From NCBI RefSeq assembly GCF_022437945.1, contig NZ_CP092535.1, positions 3,906,001-3,970,000 of the forward strand: a DNA stretch of 64,000 nucleotides, given 5' to 3'. Source of the DNA: Nocardioides sp. TF02-7. Lineage in GTDB: Bacteria; Actinomycetota; Actinomycetes; Propionibacteriales; Nocardioidaceae. Under the pieces are notes generated by a model. It ran no database searches and was not told the DNA's origin. It was given only the letters and a program-made list of their open reading frames with translations. Below are positions 17,608-27,355 of this stretch, in pieces. The first letter of the stretch is position 1. Every line of letters begins with the position of its first letter. Made by a program: the position numbers and the translations under genes.

Positions 17608-17931
17608 ATGGAGACCTTGCTGAACACCGACGCCTGCACGATGCCCACCGCGAAGCGACCGCTGCGGCTCTCGGAGTTCGACGACCTGTTCGCCACCGCC
17701 GTTCGTGCCGTCGATCGCCACTACGGCGGTGTTCGGATGCATCTGACCGGCGCTGAGGGCCTGGCCGACCGGGTCCGCGACCTCGCCGCACGGGAGACCG
17801 AGTGCTGCTCGTTCTTCACCTTCACGGTTGAGGGCACCGATGTCGACCTCGTGCTCGACATCTCGGTGCCACCGGCTCGGCAGGAGATCCTCGACGCGCT
17901 GGCCGCTCGCGCTGAGGAGCTCTCGTCGTGA
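17608..17931 (+). CDS. Small unknown protein of a mer-like cassette
   Basis: 107 residues, METLLNTDACTMPTAKRPLR at the start, then a helical domain and ARETECCSFFTFTVEG with two adjacent cysteines, followed by a beta strand (DLVLDISVP) and a helix. It has no signal peptide. The Cys pair suggests metal binding. It is the first gene after a MerR-type promoter and overlaps the MerR gene by GTGA, so it is part of the metal-responsive operon. An internal ATG at residue 12 is an alternative start. Confidence 0.7.
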   Translation: METLLNTDACTMPTAKRPLRLSEFDDLFATAVRAVDRHYGGVRMHLTGAEGLADRVRDLAARETECCSFFTFTVEGTDVDLVLDISVPPARQEILDALAARAEELSS

Positions 17932-18350
17932 GCCTGCGGATCAACGAGGTCGCACAGGCGGCTGGGGTGAACCGGGAGACGCTGCGCTACTACGAGCGCC
18001 GGGGTCTCCTTGAGCAGCCCGACCGTAGCCCTGGGGGCCACCGGCTGTACGACGAGCGTGCAGTGCAGACGCTGCGGATCATCAAAGCCGCGCAACGTCT
18101 CGGCTTCACTCTCGACGAGGTGGCCGACCTGATCGAGGTTGGCCGCCGTCGGGGGCGTGACTCCGGGCTGCAGGCCCGCGCTCGCGCCAAGCTGGTTGAG
18201 GTGGAGGAACGGATGGCTGACCTGGCCGCGATCCGCGACAACCTTCGCGCCGCGCTTGATGCCGGGTGTAACGACCTCCATCAGTGCGCCACCAGCGACT
18301 GCTGCCCCCTGCCCTTTGTCGAGATCACCACCCGGAAGGCCGACGCGTGA
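17928..18350 (+). CDS. MerR-family mercury-type regulator
   Basis: 140 residues from a GTG overlapping the previous stop. The N-terminus RINEVAQAAGVNRETLRYYERRGLL is the MerR DNA-binding domain, followed by the long dimerisation helix and a C-terminal metal loop ALDAGCNDLHQCATSDCCPLPF. The cysteine arrangement in the loop fits Hg(II)- or other soft-metal-sensing members. Unlike the divergent regulator at 5621, this one is inside its own operon, so it is probably autoregulated. Confidence 0.88.
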   Translation: MSLRINEVAQAAGVNRETLRYYERRGLLEQPDRSPGGHRLYDERAVQTLRIIKAAQRLGFTLDEVADLIEVGRRRGRDSGLQARARAKLVEVEERMADLAAIRDNLRAALDAGCNDLHQCATSDCCPLPFVEITTRKADA

Positions 18351-18631
18351 ACCGGAAGCTCAAGGACCGGCACCTCCTCGGTGCCGGCGCTGCCGCCTGC
18401 GTTATCTGCTGCGCCCCACCCCTCCTGGCGCTCTTAGGCATCGCGGGCGCCGGACTTGCCGCGACGCTGGCGACCGCCGTATTCGCCGGGTTAACCTTCG
18501 CCGCCGTCGTCCTGGCCGCCACGCTCCTCGGTGTTTGGGCACGCCGCCGCAGTCAAGGCACCGAGGCCTCGTGCGTCGAGGAAGGACCCGTCGATGTAGG
18601 GATCACGGTCGCCTCGCGCGATCCCCGCTGA
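18347..18631 (+). CDS. MerF/MerT-like mercury transporter
   Basis: 94 residues, GTG start overlapping the MerR stop. Two hydrophobic spans (LGAGAAACVICCAPPLLALLG and AGLAATLATAVFAGLTFAAV). The first contains ICCAPP, the vicinal Cys-Pro motif used by small mercury importers; a third Cys lies in EASCVEE in the tail. No reductase gene follows, so this cassette encodes uptake and sensing without an adjacent detoxifying enzyme. Confidence 0.75.
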   Translation: MNRKLKDRHLLGAGAAACVICCAPPLLALLGIAGAGLAATLATAVFAGLTFAAVVLAATLLGVWARRRSQGTEASCVEEGPVDVGITVASRDPR

Positions 18632-18815
18632 CCGTGCGCTGTGCCTGGATCGGGTGGAGCTCGTCAGCCCCAGAGTCGGCACACCCGGGGGACGCCGCCG
18701 GTGGCGACACCCTCGCGGAGGACTCGAACAACACACCGGGGTGCCGAGCCTGGCGCCGGATCCGTGCCGCTGGCACCCGCACGGCCCAGGGGACCGGCGG
18801 TGCCACAATCGCTCG

Positions 18816-19151
18816 GTGGACACTTTGAGGTCGATAGCCCTGTTCGTCGCCGCTGCCGTGGCCGAGATCGGCGGTGCCTGGCTGGTCTGGCAGGGCGTCC
18901 GCGAGCACAAGGGCTGGATCTGGATCGGCGCCGGCATCATCGCCCTCGGCATCTACGGTTTCGTGGCTACGCTGCAACCCGACGCGCACTTCGGCCGGAT
19001 CCTCGCCGCCTACGGTGGCGTGTTTGTGGCCGGCTCGCTGGCCTGGGGCATGGCGCTCGACGGATTCAAACCCGACCGCTACGACATCGCCGGAGCGCTC
19101 ATCTGTCTTGTTGGTGTCGCCGTGATCATGTACTCACCGCGCAGTGCGTGA
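18816..19151 (+). CDS. YnfA/UPF0060-family membrane protein
   Basis: 111 residues from GTG. Four hydrophobic spans with the family motifs FVAAAVAEIGGAWLVWQGVRE, YGFVATLQPDAHFGR, YGGVFVAGSLAWGM and PDRYDIAGALICLVGVAVIM. The family is small-multidrug-resistance-like in topology, but its substrate is unknown. It follows the mer-like cassette by about 180 bp and is likely cargo rather than conjugation machinery, since it is on the plus strand inside a minus-strand backbone. Confidence 0.9.
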   Translation: MDTLRSIALFVAAAVAEIGGAWLVWQGVREHKGWIWIGAGIIALGIYGFVATLQPDAHFGRILAAYGGVFVAGSLAWGMALDGFKPDRYDIAGALICLVGVAVIMYSPRSA

Positions 19152-19258
19152 GGTGACTACTCGCACGTTCGTTCGCCAGGAGACGGATCCAACGCCGAGT
19201 TGATCGAGTGCGCCCGTGATCGCCAGTGCCGCTGAAGGCACTTGCACCGCCTTGCGTG

Positions 19259-20710
19259 CTACACAACGCGGCCGAGCGGCAAGGCAGCAACGGCGAAACC
19301 CTGAGCTTGCTGTCCCCAGAGCCGGCGGGTCTCACACGATGCCTGGATGGCCGCCTGCTCGATTGCGGCGACAGCGCGCTCGAGCTCGTCAGGATCGGTC
19401 GCGCTGACGGTGACGAAGCCGGTGGCCCTGAGCACGCCATGGCCGGCGGTCAGGTCCGCCTCCTGCTGGAGGACGTCCTGGTACTCCGCCGTCTGCTGCG
19501 CGTCCTCGATCTGCCCGATCTTCTGTCGCTGGGCGGCGTCGGAGATGTACTCCGTCTTCTTCTTGCGGATGTCCCGAGCCGCTCTGTCGGTACGCATCGG
19601 CGTGTAGAGAAGCGAGAACGTCCGCCGGATCCCAGAGGAGAGGAGGAGCGGCGCGAGGAACCCGGGGAAGACCAGTGAGCGCGGCCATTCGCTGATCCAG
19701 AGGACACAGTGGTGTGCCGAGTCGCTGCGGAGGCTGCCCCAGCACTCGGTGACGGCGACTGGGCCGGCAGTGGCCAGGTCGCGGCCTACGGCCCCGTGCC
19801 GCTCCAGGGCGCCGGCGACAGCTGGGTCGTATGCCGATCGAAGGACGAGTGCGAGGTCGCCGGGCGTGAGCCAGTCACTGGGGGAGAGGTCCGCGGACCG
19901 AAGGGCCGCGAGCATCGTCGCCATCTCCTGCCGCAGTACCGCGGCCGCACCGCGGTTCCCCCACCTGCGGCACGGATTGCGCGGCCAGCGGTCTTGATGT
20001 CGAGGGAGATCGAGATGGTGCTCGCGTGACGCTCGCCAGCGGGGCCTGCGCGGTCGACGAGTTCGCCGTAAGTCCTCGACGCCCAGGACTCGGTCCGGTT
20101 CCCGTGCTGCTCCCACCAGTCCGCGAGGCCCTTGCCGGAGTCCGGCAGAGTGCGCTCCATGACCTGGACCGAGGCCAGGCGTCCGGATCGGCAGGCGGTC
20201 GCGAGCACGCGTCCCCAGCTGACGACCCGACGCTCCTGCTCAGCCGGGTCGAGGAGCACGAAGGCGGGGTGGGGAGACGCCGACGATCGCGGTCAGGGTC
20301 GCGGCGTGCGGGTCGTGAACCATGACGGCGCTGGTCTCGGGGTCGATCCATTGCCTGAGCCGAGCGGAGTCGCCCGGAAGGGCGAGCGTTCCTGCCGGGC
20401 GCGGCTTGACCAATCGGCGGCGGTACAGCAGCTGGCCTCCGGCGGAGCGCCAGAGCCACTGCGCTCCGATCGGCGCCCACTCGATGATCTTCCGGCCACC
20501 GACGCCGACGAATCCGAGTACGGCGAAGACGAGGATGATCGGGAAGGTCATGACGACTGCACCCAGGTAAAGGCCCAGGATCAGGGCGGCGGCGGCGAGG
20601 CTCGCCATCACGAGTTGCGGACCTGACAACCCGAGGAGGATCCCGCGCTTGGAGAGCCGCGAGAACTTGATCGGTGTCAGCGAGGGTTCGGCGCTGGTCG
20701 ACGTACTCAC
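19259..20710 (-). CDS. SCO6880-like conjugation protein (two frameshifts)
   Basis: About 483 residues after correction, GTG start. Two N-terminal membrane spans (QLVMASLAAAALILGLYLG; TFPIILVFAVLGFVGVGG) are followed by a soluble part with LLYRRRLVKPRP, a central region WWEQHGNRTESWASRTYGEL and a C-terminal coiled region IRKKKTEYISDAAQRQKIGQ. This matches the SCO6880 family that partners VirB4-like ATPases in actinobacterial conjugation. Breaks: G4 at 20271-20274 (one base too many) and C5 at 19958-19962 (one too few). It lies directly downstream of the TrbL-like gene. Confidence 0.8.
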
Positions 20711-20716
20711 TGCCGG

Positions 20717-22020
20717 TCAGTTCCGTCCTGCGGGCTCGGCAAGCGTCGAGTCCGCGACCGGCGGCGGCACTGCAGATGGTGCCGCTGATTCGTGGGCTTG
20801 GGCTTGACCATTGGCCTGCGCCGCGACGAAGCCTCCGAGACGCGGCCCGGCCGCCGCCGCTTCCTTTGCCACGACTGCGCCCGCGGCGATGACGCCGCCC
20901 GCGGCCGCTGCGCCGCTCGAGCCGCCTGCCGCCGCTGTTCCGCCGGAACCGCCACCGGCAGAGCCGCCGGAGGTCGCACTCGGTCCGCCGCCGCCCGCAG
21001 CGGGTGTCACCGCAGGGGGACCCGCCCGTCGTCGTACCTCCACCGCCGTCCCCGAGGATCTTGGTGGGCTCGCTGCCGGTGCGGCGCGAGAGCGGGATCG
21101 GCATCGGCCGGTTGAGCGAGGCCTTGGCCTCCTGTTCGGCTGACATCGCGTGGTACATGTCGAAGCCCATGAACGCGATCGCCTTGTAGGTCAGGTACGG
21201 CGCGAAGCCGGCCATGAGCATCAGGACGACGCCGGCCATCGGCTGGCTCACGGACTCCAGGTCGGCATCGATCGGCGCCGAGACCTGGGCGGTGGCGAGC
21301 AGGAAAAATCACCACGAGGACGACCTTCGAGAGGATCATCGCGATCACGAACGTCGCCCAGCGGCTCAGCCACGTCCGAGTGTGGTCCCAGCTGGCACCC
21401 GCGAGCGCAATCGGTGCGAAGACGATCGCGATCAGAAGCAAGGCCTTGCGGATCAGGAGGCTGATCCAGACGACCATCGCGCCGACGATGGCGAGGCTGG
21501 AGAGGAAGATCGTCAGGATCGCGCCGGCGCCGGGTGCGTTGAGGTTGATGGCGCCGAGTCCGGCGGCGAGCACGGCGACCTTGTCGCCCATCTCGTTCAT
21601 GTTCGTCCCGGCGGCGTTCACGATGCCGATGCAGAGCTGGTCGGTGATCTCGAGCGCTGTAGCGAGGAGGGCGAGGGCGACGAAGGATCCCAGGATCGAT
21701 TTCGCGAGTCCGAGCGCGGCTCTGGAGAGCGCAGCGGGTTCGCGACGGATCATGCCGCCGATGACCTGGAGCATGAAGAAGCCGAGCATCACGAAGACGC
21801 CGACGCCGAACATGATGTTGTAGACCTTCGTGTACTCGCCGCTGGTCACGTCGACGTACGTCGTGGTGTCGATGACCTTCCAGACGGACGTAAACATCCA
21901 CTCGGCGGCGCCGCCCATGCCCTGAGCGAGCCAGTCGAAGGGAGCGGTCACGACAGCGCCGGCAGCGTCTCCTGCGGCGTTGCAGACCTCGTGGATAACC
22001 GGTACGTCGCAGACACCCAT
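20717..22020 (-). CDS. TrbL/VirB6-like polytopic conjugation protein (two frameshifts)
   Basis: About 434 residues after correction. Periplasmic N-terminus with Cys (MGVCDVPVIHEVCNAAG), an amphipathic segment, then six or so spans (VGVFVMLGFFMLQVIGGM, ILGSFVALALLATALEI, AILTIFLSSLAIVGAMVVWI, LLLIAIVFAPIALAGASW, ATFVIAMILSKVVLVVIFLL, GVVLMLMAGFAPYLTYK). The tail is Gly/Ala/Pro low complexity. This matches the TrbL family forming the inner-membrane core of T4SS. Breaks: A5 at 21304-21308 and G5 at 21015-21019, both one base too long. Confidence 0.82.
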
Positions 22021-22029
22021 GACCAGTCC

Positions 22030-22335
22030 TCAGACCTGCTGGCCGACGTTCCAGAAGAAGTTCACCAGCGTCACCGAAGCGCCGCAGACGATCGCGGCGC
22101 CGAGGGCGACGAGGACGCCGAGCTTGCCACGACCGGCGAGGTGTGGGTTGGATGAGTTGGCGCCCAGCGCCCAGACGATGGCCGAGATGATCAGCGCCAG
22201 TACGGCAAGGACGAGTCCGACCGTCATCGAGGCTCCGACGATCTTCTTGAGCTGACCGATCCCCGGTAGGCCGTTGGAGTTTGGGTCGATCTGGATGTCG
22301 AGGGGGAGCAGGAGTGCTGCTGTGAGTAGGTCCAT
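22030..22335 (-). CDS. DUF6112-type membrane protein, copy 1
   Basis: 101 residues: MDLLTAALLLPLDIQ, then two spans (TVGLVLAVLALIISAIVWAL and LGVLVALGAAIVCGASVTLV) and the terminal VNFFWNVGQQV. Tandem small two-span proteins of this type precede TrbL-like genes in actinobacterial conjugation loci; a pilin-like or channel-accessory role similar to VirB2 is plausible but not shown. It is intact, unlike its neighbour. Confidence 0.8.
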   Translation of the reverse strand: MDLLTAALLLPLDIQIDPNSNGLPGIGQLKKIVGASMTVGLVLAVLALIISAIVWALGANSSNPHLAGRGKLGVLVALGAAIVCGASVTLVNFFWNVGQQV

Positions 22336-22367
22336 CGGAGGCTCCTGACGTCTGGCGGGCGGACGCC

Positions 22368-22659
22368 TTAAAGGTGTGCGCCGACGTCCAGCAGCCAGTT
22401 CGCCCAAGCGAGTGCTCCGCCCGTGAGGGGCGGCGCCGCCGATCGCGACGAAGCACCCGAGCTTCGCCTTCTGCGCGGTGTGCCAGCTGCCCGAACTGGA
22501 GGCGATGGCCCACGTCGTAGCTGAGATGACGAGCATGAGTACGGCGATGATCAGGCCATAGGTCAGAAGCGCGCCGACGATGGCACGCAGATCGTCGGTG
22601 CCTCCGACAGCTCCGAAGTCTGGGCCGACATTGCTACGGACAAGAACGCTGGATCTCAT
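22368..22659 (-). CDS. DUF6112-type membrane protein, copy 2 (one frameshift)
   Basis: About 96 residues after correction. GAVGGTDDLRAIVGALLTYG is followed by two spans (LIIAVLMLVISATTWAIAS and LGCFVAIGGAA) and a tail LAWANWLLDVGAHL. The layout is that of the neighbouring copy: spans separated by a loop ending in a conserved W and then a KLG motif (AQKAKLG versus GRGKLG). The frame breaks at a G4 run (22427-22430); deleting one base restores the tail and a TAA at 22368. Likely a tandem duplicate. Confidence 0.72.
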
Positions 22660-22748
22660 GACGCTCAGGTGCGTGCAACCTGTCGGGAGCGTCGAGGACT
22701 ACCAAATCCAGGACGCGCCTGTCGGTACCCACCCGTAGAGTCCCGCGC

Positions 22749-23744
22749 ATGGCGAAGCGAACGCGAGAGCGAGGCCGCTGCGCGCTGTGCCGGGTCTTCG
22801 GCCCGCTGACGTTTGAGCATTTCCCGCCGAAGGCTGTCGGCAACAGGTTGCCTGTCGTCATGCGGGAGTGGAGCGACTTTGTGCGTTCGCCGTCTGCGTT
22901 CGGCACTCGAATGGCCGGTCCGGTGCAGCAGCGGGGATCGGGCTGGTACGCGCTTTGCGCGCACTGCAACAACTGGCAGGGCAGGGAACTGGTACCGGAG
23001 TACCAGAAGTGGGCGCTTCCAGTCCGAATGGCCATGGAGTGTGAAGGCGGCCTGGAGGCCACTGCCATGGCGGATGCAGTCACCGACGAGTCGGTTCTCC
23101 ACATGACCCTGACCGGGGACTTCAAGCCGGGCCGTTTCGCTCGGTACGGGCTGGCAGCGACCCTGCTCAGCACGGTGAAGGGCGATCAGGCCCCTGTATG
23201 GCATCCGGTTGCCGCGGCTTTGGTGCGGCAGTTCGACGCGCAGAAGGTCCCTGATGACTTCCCGCGACTCTTTCTCTCGATCTGCGCGGGACCGCTCGTC
23301 GGCGTGATGGGGATCCAGGTCGCTGTTCGAATCGGGCCCAGTCAATCAACCACCTGGCACTCCAGCGCGTACGGTCGACCGTTCGGCTTCTGGCTGGTCG
23401 AGGGACCCGTCAAGCCCGGTCTACTTGAGATCACGGATTGGCTTGAGATGTCTGCCGATCAGTCGGCGTCAGGACTGGAACTCGGCGCGCTGACGTATGG
23501 ATTCTCTCACCTGCCATTTCCAGGCGACCTGAGAAGCATGGCAGCCATCCGTGAACAGGCAGGTGAGCCGATCGATCCCCACCCGAACTATCGCGGCTCG
23601 CATCCTGACCGTCAGGGCGTAGGGACCTGCGTCACGCTCCAGGATGGCCAGCGAGGCACGTCAGCGGAGGTTCGTATCGAGGTCCCGGGCATCTGGGAGG
23701 AATACGAAGCCGACGATGGTCAGATGCAGATGAGCGGCGACTGA
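22749..23744 (+). CDS. HNH-like zinc-binding protein, orphan cargo gene
   Basis: 331 residues. The N-terminus CALCRVFGPLTFEHFPPKAV followed by YALCAHCNN resembles an HNH/zinc-finger nuclease core: a first CxxC, a central His preceded by Glu, and a second CxxC. The remaining 270 residues match no family I recognise and contain mixed alpha/beta segments (RYGLAATLLSTVKG, FPRLFLSICAGPLVGVM, IEVPGIWEEYEADDG). It is on the plus strand inside the minus-strand conjugation operon, so it is an insertion or an independently expressed gene. Defence or DNA-processing functions are guesses. Confidence 0.7.
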   Translation: MAKRTRERGRCALCRVFGPLTFEHFPPKAVGNRLPVVMREWSDFVRSPSAFGTRMAGPVQQRGSGWYALCAHCNNWQGRELVPEYQKWALPVRMAMECEGGLEATAMADAVTDESVLHMTLTGDFKPGRFARYGLAATLLSTVKGDQAPVWHPVAAALVRQFDAQKVPDDFPRLFLSICAGPLVGVMGIQVAVRIGPSQSTTWHSSAYGRPFGFWLVEGPVKPGLLEITDWLEMSADQSASGLELGALTYGFSHLPFPGDLRSMAAIREQAGEPIDPHPNYRGSHPDRQGVGTCVTLQDGQRGTSAEVRIEVPGIWEEYEADDGQMQMSGD

Positions 23745-23753
23745 CTTGCGGAG

Positions 23754-24868
23754 TCAGCCGAGCCGGCGAACCGTCATGACCTCGCCGGCGAACTCGCCGA
23801 TCGTCCCGTAGCGGACGACGTCGCCGGTCCGTGGCGCGTGCAGGATCCTGTCCCCGCCGACATAGATCGCGACGTGGTGCGGCCCGCCGGCGCCGGGATA
23901 GCTGAAGAAGATCAGGTCACCAGGTTGCTTGGCGCTCCACGCGATGCCTTGGCCGGCGCGGATCTGCGAGCCGCTGTAGTGGGGGAGTCGAATGCGGCCC
24001 CCAGAGGCTTGGTAGGCGGCATAGAGCACGAGGCCGGAGCAGTCGAATCCTCCGCCGGTGGGTCCGTCGAAGTTGCCTCCGCCCCAGACGTACGGCTTGC
24101 CGAGCTGAGTGGCCGCCGCCGTGACGAACGCTCCAGGGAAACCGGGTGGGAGGTTCGCGGGAAGCTCGCTGGCGGGCTGAGCACAGTCCAGGCTGCTGCT
24201 GAGGGAGACACCACTGAGTGCGCTCAGGACCTTCTCGGCGATCGGCTGGTTGACCGCGTAGCGATCCGGATACGCGGAGACCTGCACCGCCTGCGCTGCC
24301 GCTCCGGGATCCATCGATTGCCAGCCGTCGATGTCGAGGAGCCCCCCGCGGCGACCCATGGTTGGGTCCGTTCGGCCCGCCGTAGAAGGCACGGGACGAC
24401 CAGACCGGGTCCATGAGCTTCTCGACGGTGCCCCAGCCTGCGGCCGGTCTCTGTTGGAACATGCCGACGGAGTCGTGGTCGCTGCCGTCACCGTCGTTGG
24501 GGATGTTCGCCGAATGGGGGTAAGCGCTCGTGTTCGACAGAAGTCGGAGAGAGGACTCCGTCAGGGCGGTCATGATCGCGATGAGCTGACCGCGCGCCGG
24601 GATCTGTTGCTGGTTGCCGACGGCGATGATCGTCGCTGCCCGCGTTAGCTGCTGCTTGTTGAGGATGACTGTCTCGCCGTGCGTGTTGGTGGCGGAAAGC
24701 CCCTCCGGGACAGGGGCCAGCAACGCCGAGGCTCGAGGTCGCCTGGCCGTCCCACATGCAGCTGCCCGATCCTGCCGCCGCCGGACTCACGAGTGTTGCC
24801 ACGCCTAGGACCGCGGCTCCAGGTGCGAACAGGACTGCGGCCGCGGCGCCGACGGCGAGGACCTTCAT
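23754..24868 (-). CDS. NlpC/P60 (C40) peptidoglycan hydrolase of the conjugation locus (two frameshifts)
   Basis: About 370 residues after correction. ATG overlaps the previous stop (ATGA). A hydrophobic N-terminal segment (VGAAAAVLFAPGAAVLGVA) is followed by a lysozyme-like/transglycosylase region (IAIMTALTESSL, DSVGMFQQRPAAGWGT) and a C-terminal NlpC/P60 domain: GKPYVWGGGNFDGPTGGGFDCSGL with catalytic Cys, GDLIFFSYPG, and HHVAIYVGGD with catalytic His. Such bifunctional hydrolases open the wall for T4SS. Breaks: C4 at 24700-24703 and C6 at 24342-24347, both one base too long. Confidence 0.85.
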
Positions 24869-25546
24869 GCCCATCCGCGCTCACTCAGCGGATTGTCGAG
24901 CTCGGAGAGGCGCAGGACGCGGCACCGTTCGAAGGACGGCTGGCAGGCGACGAAGACCGTGAAGGAGACCGGATACGATGACTCGGCCACTTCGCCGTTC
25001 CAAACTCCGGTGCGGTGACGGGGTGCCCGTGATGGTCACGGCTGTCGTCCCTGGGCGCAGATGTCCGTGTGCTTGCTCGACGGCGTCGGACCAGGAGTCG
25101 GGAACGTACGCCTCGTCGATCCCGATGGTCTGTTCCACCTCCATCGCACCGAGGTCGAGCCATTGCTCCACGCTAGGGAGGTACGTCGCGACATCTGCCA
25201 GCAGGCCGGGCGTCTCCTCGCCGGAGGGATCGGCGTCGGCCAGGACTGCCGAGGTGTAGTCGGTCGGAAGGAAACCTGCCGTTGTGTCCCAGTCGAACAG
25301 TGCGACCGCCACGGCACGTGCGTAGGCGACTGGATCGGTCGTGTGCGGGAGGGTCCGGTTCTCCAGGGTGACGGCATCGTCGGTCGGATTGGCAACGGCC
25401 TGGACCTTTGGCGGTCTGGCATGGGATGACTCTGCGGCCGTTCCGCCCGGTCCTCGCACGAGCCCGTAGATCCCGACGGCGGCCGTGATGAGAGCGAGGG
25501 CGCATCCGAGGAGAAGCATGATCTGGCGGCCGGTCAGGTTGGGCAT
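24865..25546 (-). CDS. Single-span conjugation-associated protein (one frameshift)
   Basis: About 226 residues after correction. MPNLTGRQIMLLLGCALALITAAVGIYGLV forms one N-terminal span; the rest is exported or periplasmic with PVAYARAVAVALFDWDTT, a VLADADPSG segment and a beta-rich C-terminus VAESSYPVSFTVFVACQPS. The size, topology and location resemble VirB8/TrwG-like NTF2-fold components, but I cannot prove this. A G4 run at 25020-25023 is one base too long; correcting it gives a stop that overlaps the next ATG. Confidence 0.65.
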
Positions 25547-25592
25547 CGGAGCTCCGAGCGACGGGGTCAGGGACGTCCGATAGGTGCGCCGA

Positions 25593-26553
25593 CTATGCCG
25601 ATGTCGCAGCGTGCCGACGCGCGGCAACGAGCTGGTCGCGGAACGCGATCGTCGCTGTCACGACGCGGTCGAACCGCTCCCAGTCGGCGCGGCTGAGCTC
25701 GGCCGCCAGGGCGTCGACGTCGTAGAGCTCCGTCCACCCGTCGAGCTCGGTCCAGGTCAGATTGAAGGAGCGGATGCTTCTGAAGTGGCTGCTCGGTCCG
25801 TGGCTGCGCTTGAGGTTCTTGCGGCCCTTCTCACGCGCCTCGCGCTCGGCACGCTCCCGTGCCTCGCGCGCCAGCCGAGCGAGATCCGTCTCCTCCTCCG
25901 GCTGAGGCTGTTGCGCCTGGTCGAAGGCTTCCTTGACCTGGAGGTAGAGCGGCTTCACCGGCTCGCCCTGCTCGATCCTCTTCAGCGCGTCGTTAGCCAT
26001 CGCGCGGATCTCCGGCGGCGTGGCCTTTCGGGAGGCCCAATCCATGAGCGCGCAGACCCGCTCGTGGGTGTTGTACGACGCCTTGCCGGTGATCGCCATG
26101 GCTGCGTGTGACCGGGCATCACCGGTCTCGCCCGGCTCCGCACCGGGTGCGGACCCGGAACCCCCGAACTGGGTCGCCTGCATCCGCCGCTCCGCGTCCT
26201 CGGCTCTAAGCGCCTTCAGCTCTCGGTAGAGCGCGGCCTTCTCGAGTTCGTTGAGCGGCTTGTGCAGCTGGTTCTCATCCTGCTCGGCGAGCAGCAGCGA
26301 GAGCTTGTCGGAGATCCCGGAGCGCACCCAGACCTTCACGGTGCGCCAGCCGAGCCGGCGTACGGCCTCCAGGCGCCGCGACCCGCACACGAGGAGACCC
26401 TCGGGGGTGATGGTGATGGGCTGCAGCAGGCCGAGCCGTTCGATCGACTCCATGAGGGGGCTTGAGGTCGCCGGGATCCTTGCGGTGGCGGACGCCGACG
26501 GTGATCGAGTCGAGCGCTCGATCCAGTTCGATGTGACTCCGCGTGTCAGACAT
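25593..26553 (-). CDS. ParB-like partition/nuclease-fold protein (one frameshift)
   Basis: About 319 residues after correction. The N-terminus (residues 10-90) has the ParB N-domain pattern: SITVGVRHRKDPGDL, MESIERLGLLQPITITPEGLLVCGSRR and EAVRRLGWRTVKVWVR, followed by EQDENQLHKPLNELEKAALY. A charged coiled region (ARLAREARERAEREAREKGR) precedes the C-terminal domain. The frame breaks in a G5 run at 26456-26460; removing one base joins DLKPLMESIE. Plasmid/ICE ParB-like proteins may act in segregation or regulation. Confidence 0.8.
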
Positions 26554-27355
26554 GGATCCGAGCCTTCGGTCGGGGAGCGGCCGCGCTGATCTCGAAGACC
26601 AGCAGGTCGTCGTCCAACAGTTCGGCGACCGGGTGGCCGATGAGAAGTCGCAGGAGTACGCCGTGCCCGTCCGACGTACATGCCTCGTCGGGGTTCGGAT
26701 TGCCCAGCACGATCCGCAGGACCGTCGACCATGCCTCTTGCTCGATGTCGAGGAGTGCCCGCGCGGTCTGGTCGCGCCGCAGGGCCGCGTGCGCCTTGGG
26801 ACGTGATCCGGATTCGACGAGGCGGGCGGAGATGTAGTCGAGCGTGCACGTGGCCGTGTCCCGCGGCCAGCCCAGCGCGGTGAAGAGGTCGATCGTCGCG
26901 TCGACAGCTTCGTAGGCGCCAGTCGGCGGAGTCTCTTCCGGGTCGAACGGTTCGACGGCGAGCGCGGGAAGGAAGTTGGGCAGGTCGGCTTCCGTGTCGC
27001 AGAACCGGCGTACGTCGTGGTGCCTGGAGATCTCCGGCCGCCTGGCCTGGTCGACGGAGCACAGGAGTCCGTCGGCGCGCTCCTCGGCAATGAGCGTGAC
27101 CTTGACCGCCATAGTGACGACGGCCCACGGGTCGTCAGCGGTGCGGACGGCGTAGGTCCGCATGGCCTCAGAGGCTGCCGCGGCTCCTGCGGTCGGGTCG
27201 CAGCGGTGCTTGATCGCGAGCGCCTCGTACTTCCGCGCGGCGTACAGCATGAGGTCGTGGGCCTCGGCGTCGTGCTCCCACGCGTTCGGTCCGGACACCC
27301 GCAGTCGGACGAGAAGCCGGCGGAGCCCAGTCGCGGTTTCGAATGAGTGCTTCAC
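26546..27355 (-). CDS. Conserved backbone protein of unknown function
   Basis: 269 residues, GTG start overlapping the previous stop, and eight bases overlapping the ParB-like start. It is a soluble, mostly helical protein (DAEAHDLMLYAARKYEALAI, PWAVVTMAVKVTLIAEERAD, VDATIDLFTALGWP) without a recognisable catalytic motif. Its fixed place upstream of the ParB-like gene and tight coupling suggest a replication or transfer role. Confidence 0.7.
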   Translation of the reverse strand: MKHSFETATGLRRLLVRLRVSGPNAWEHDAEAHDLMLYAARKYEALAIKHRCDPTAGAAAASEAMRTYAVRTADDPWAVVTMAVKVTLIAEERADGLLCSVDQARRPEISRHHDVRRFCDTEADLPNFLPALAVEPFDPEETPPTGAYEAVDATIDLFTALGWPRDTATCTLDYISARLVESGSRPKAHAALRRDQTARALLDIEQEAWSTVLRIVLGNPNPDEACTSDGHGVLLRLLIGHPVAELLDDDLLVFEISAAAPRPKARIHV

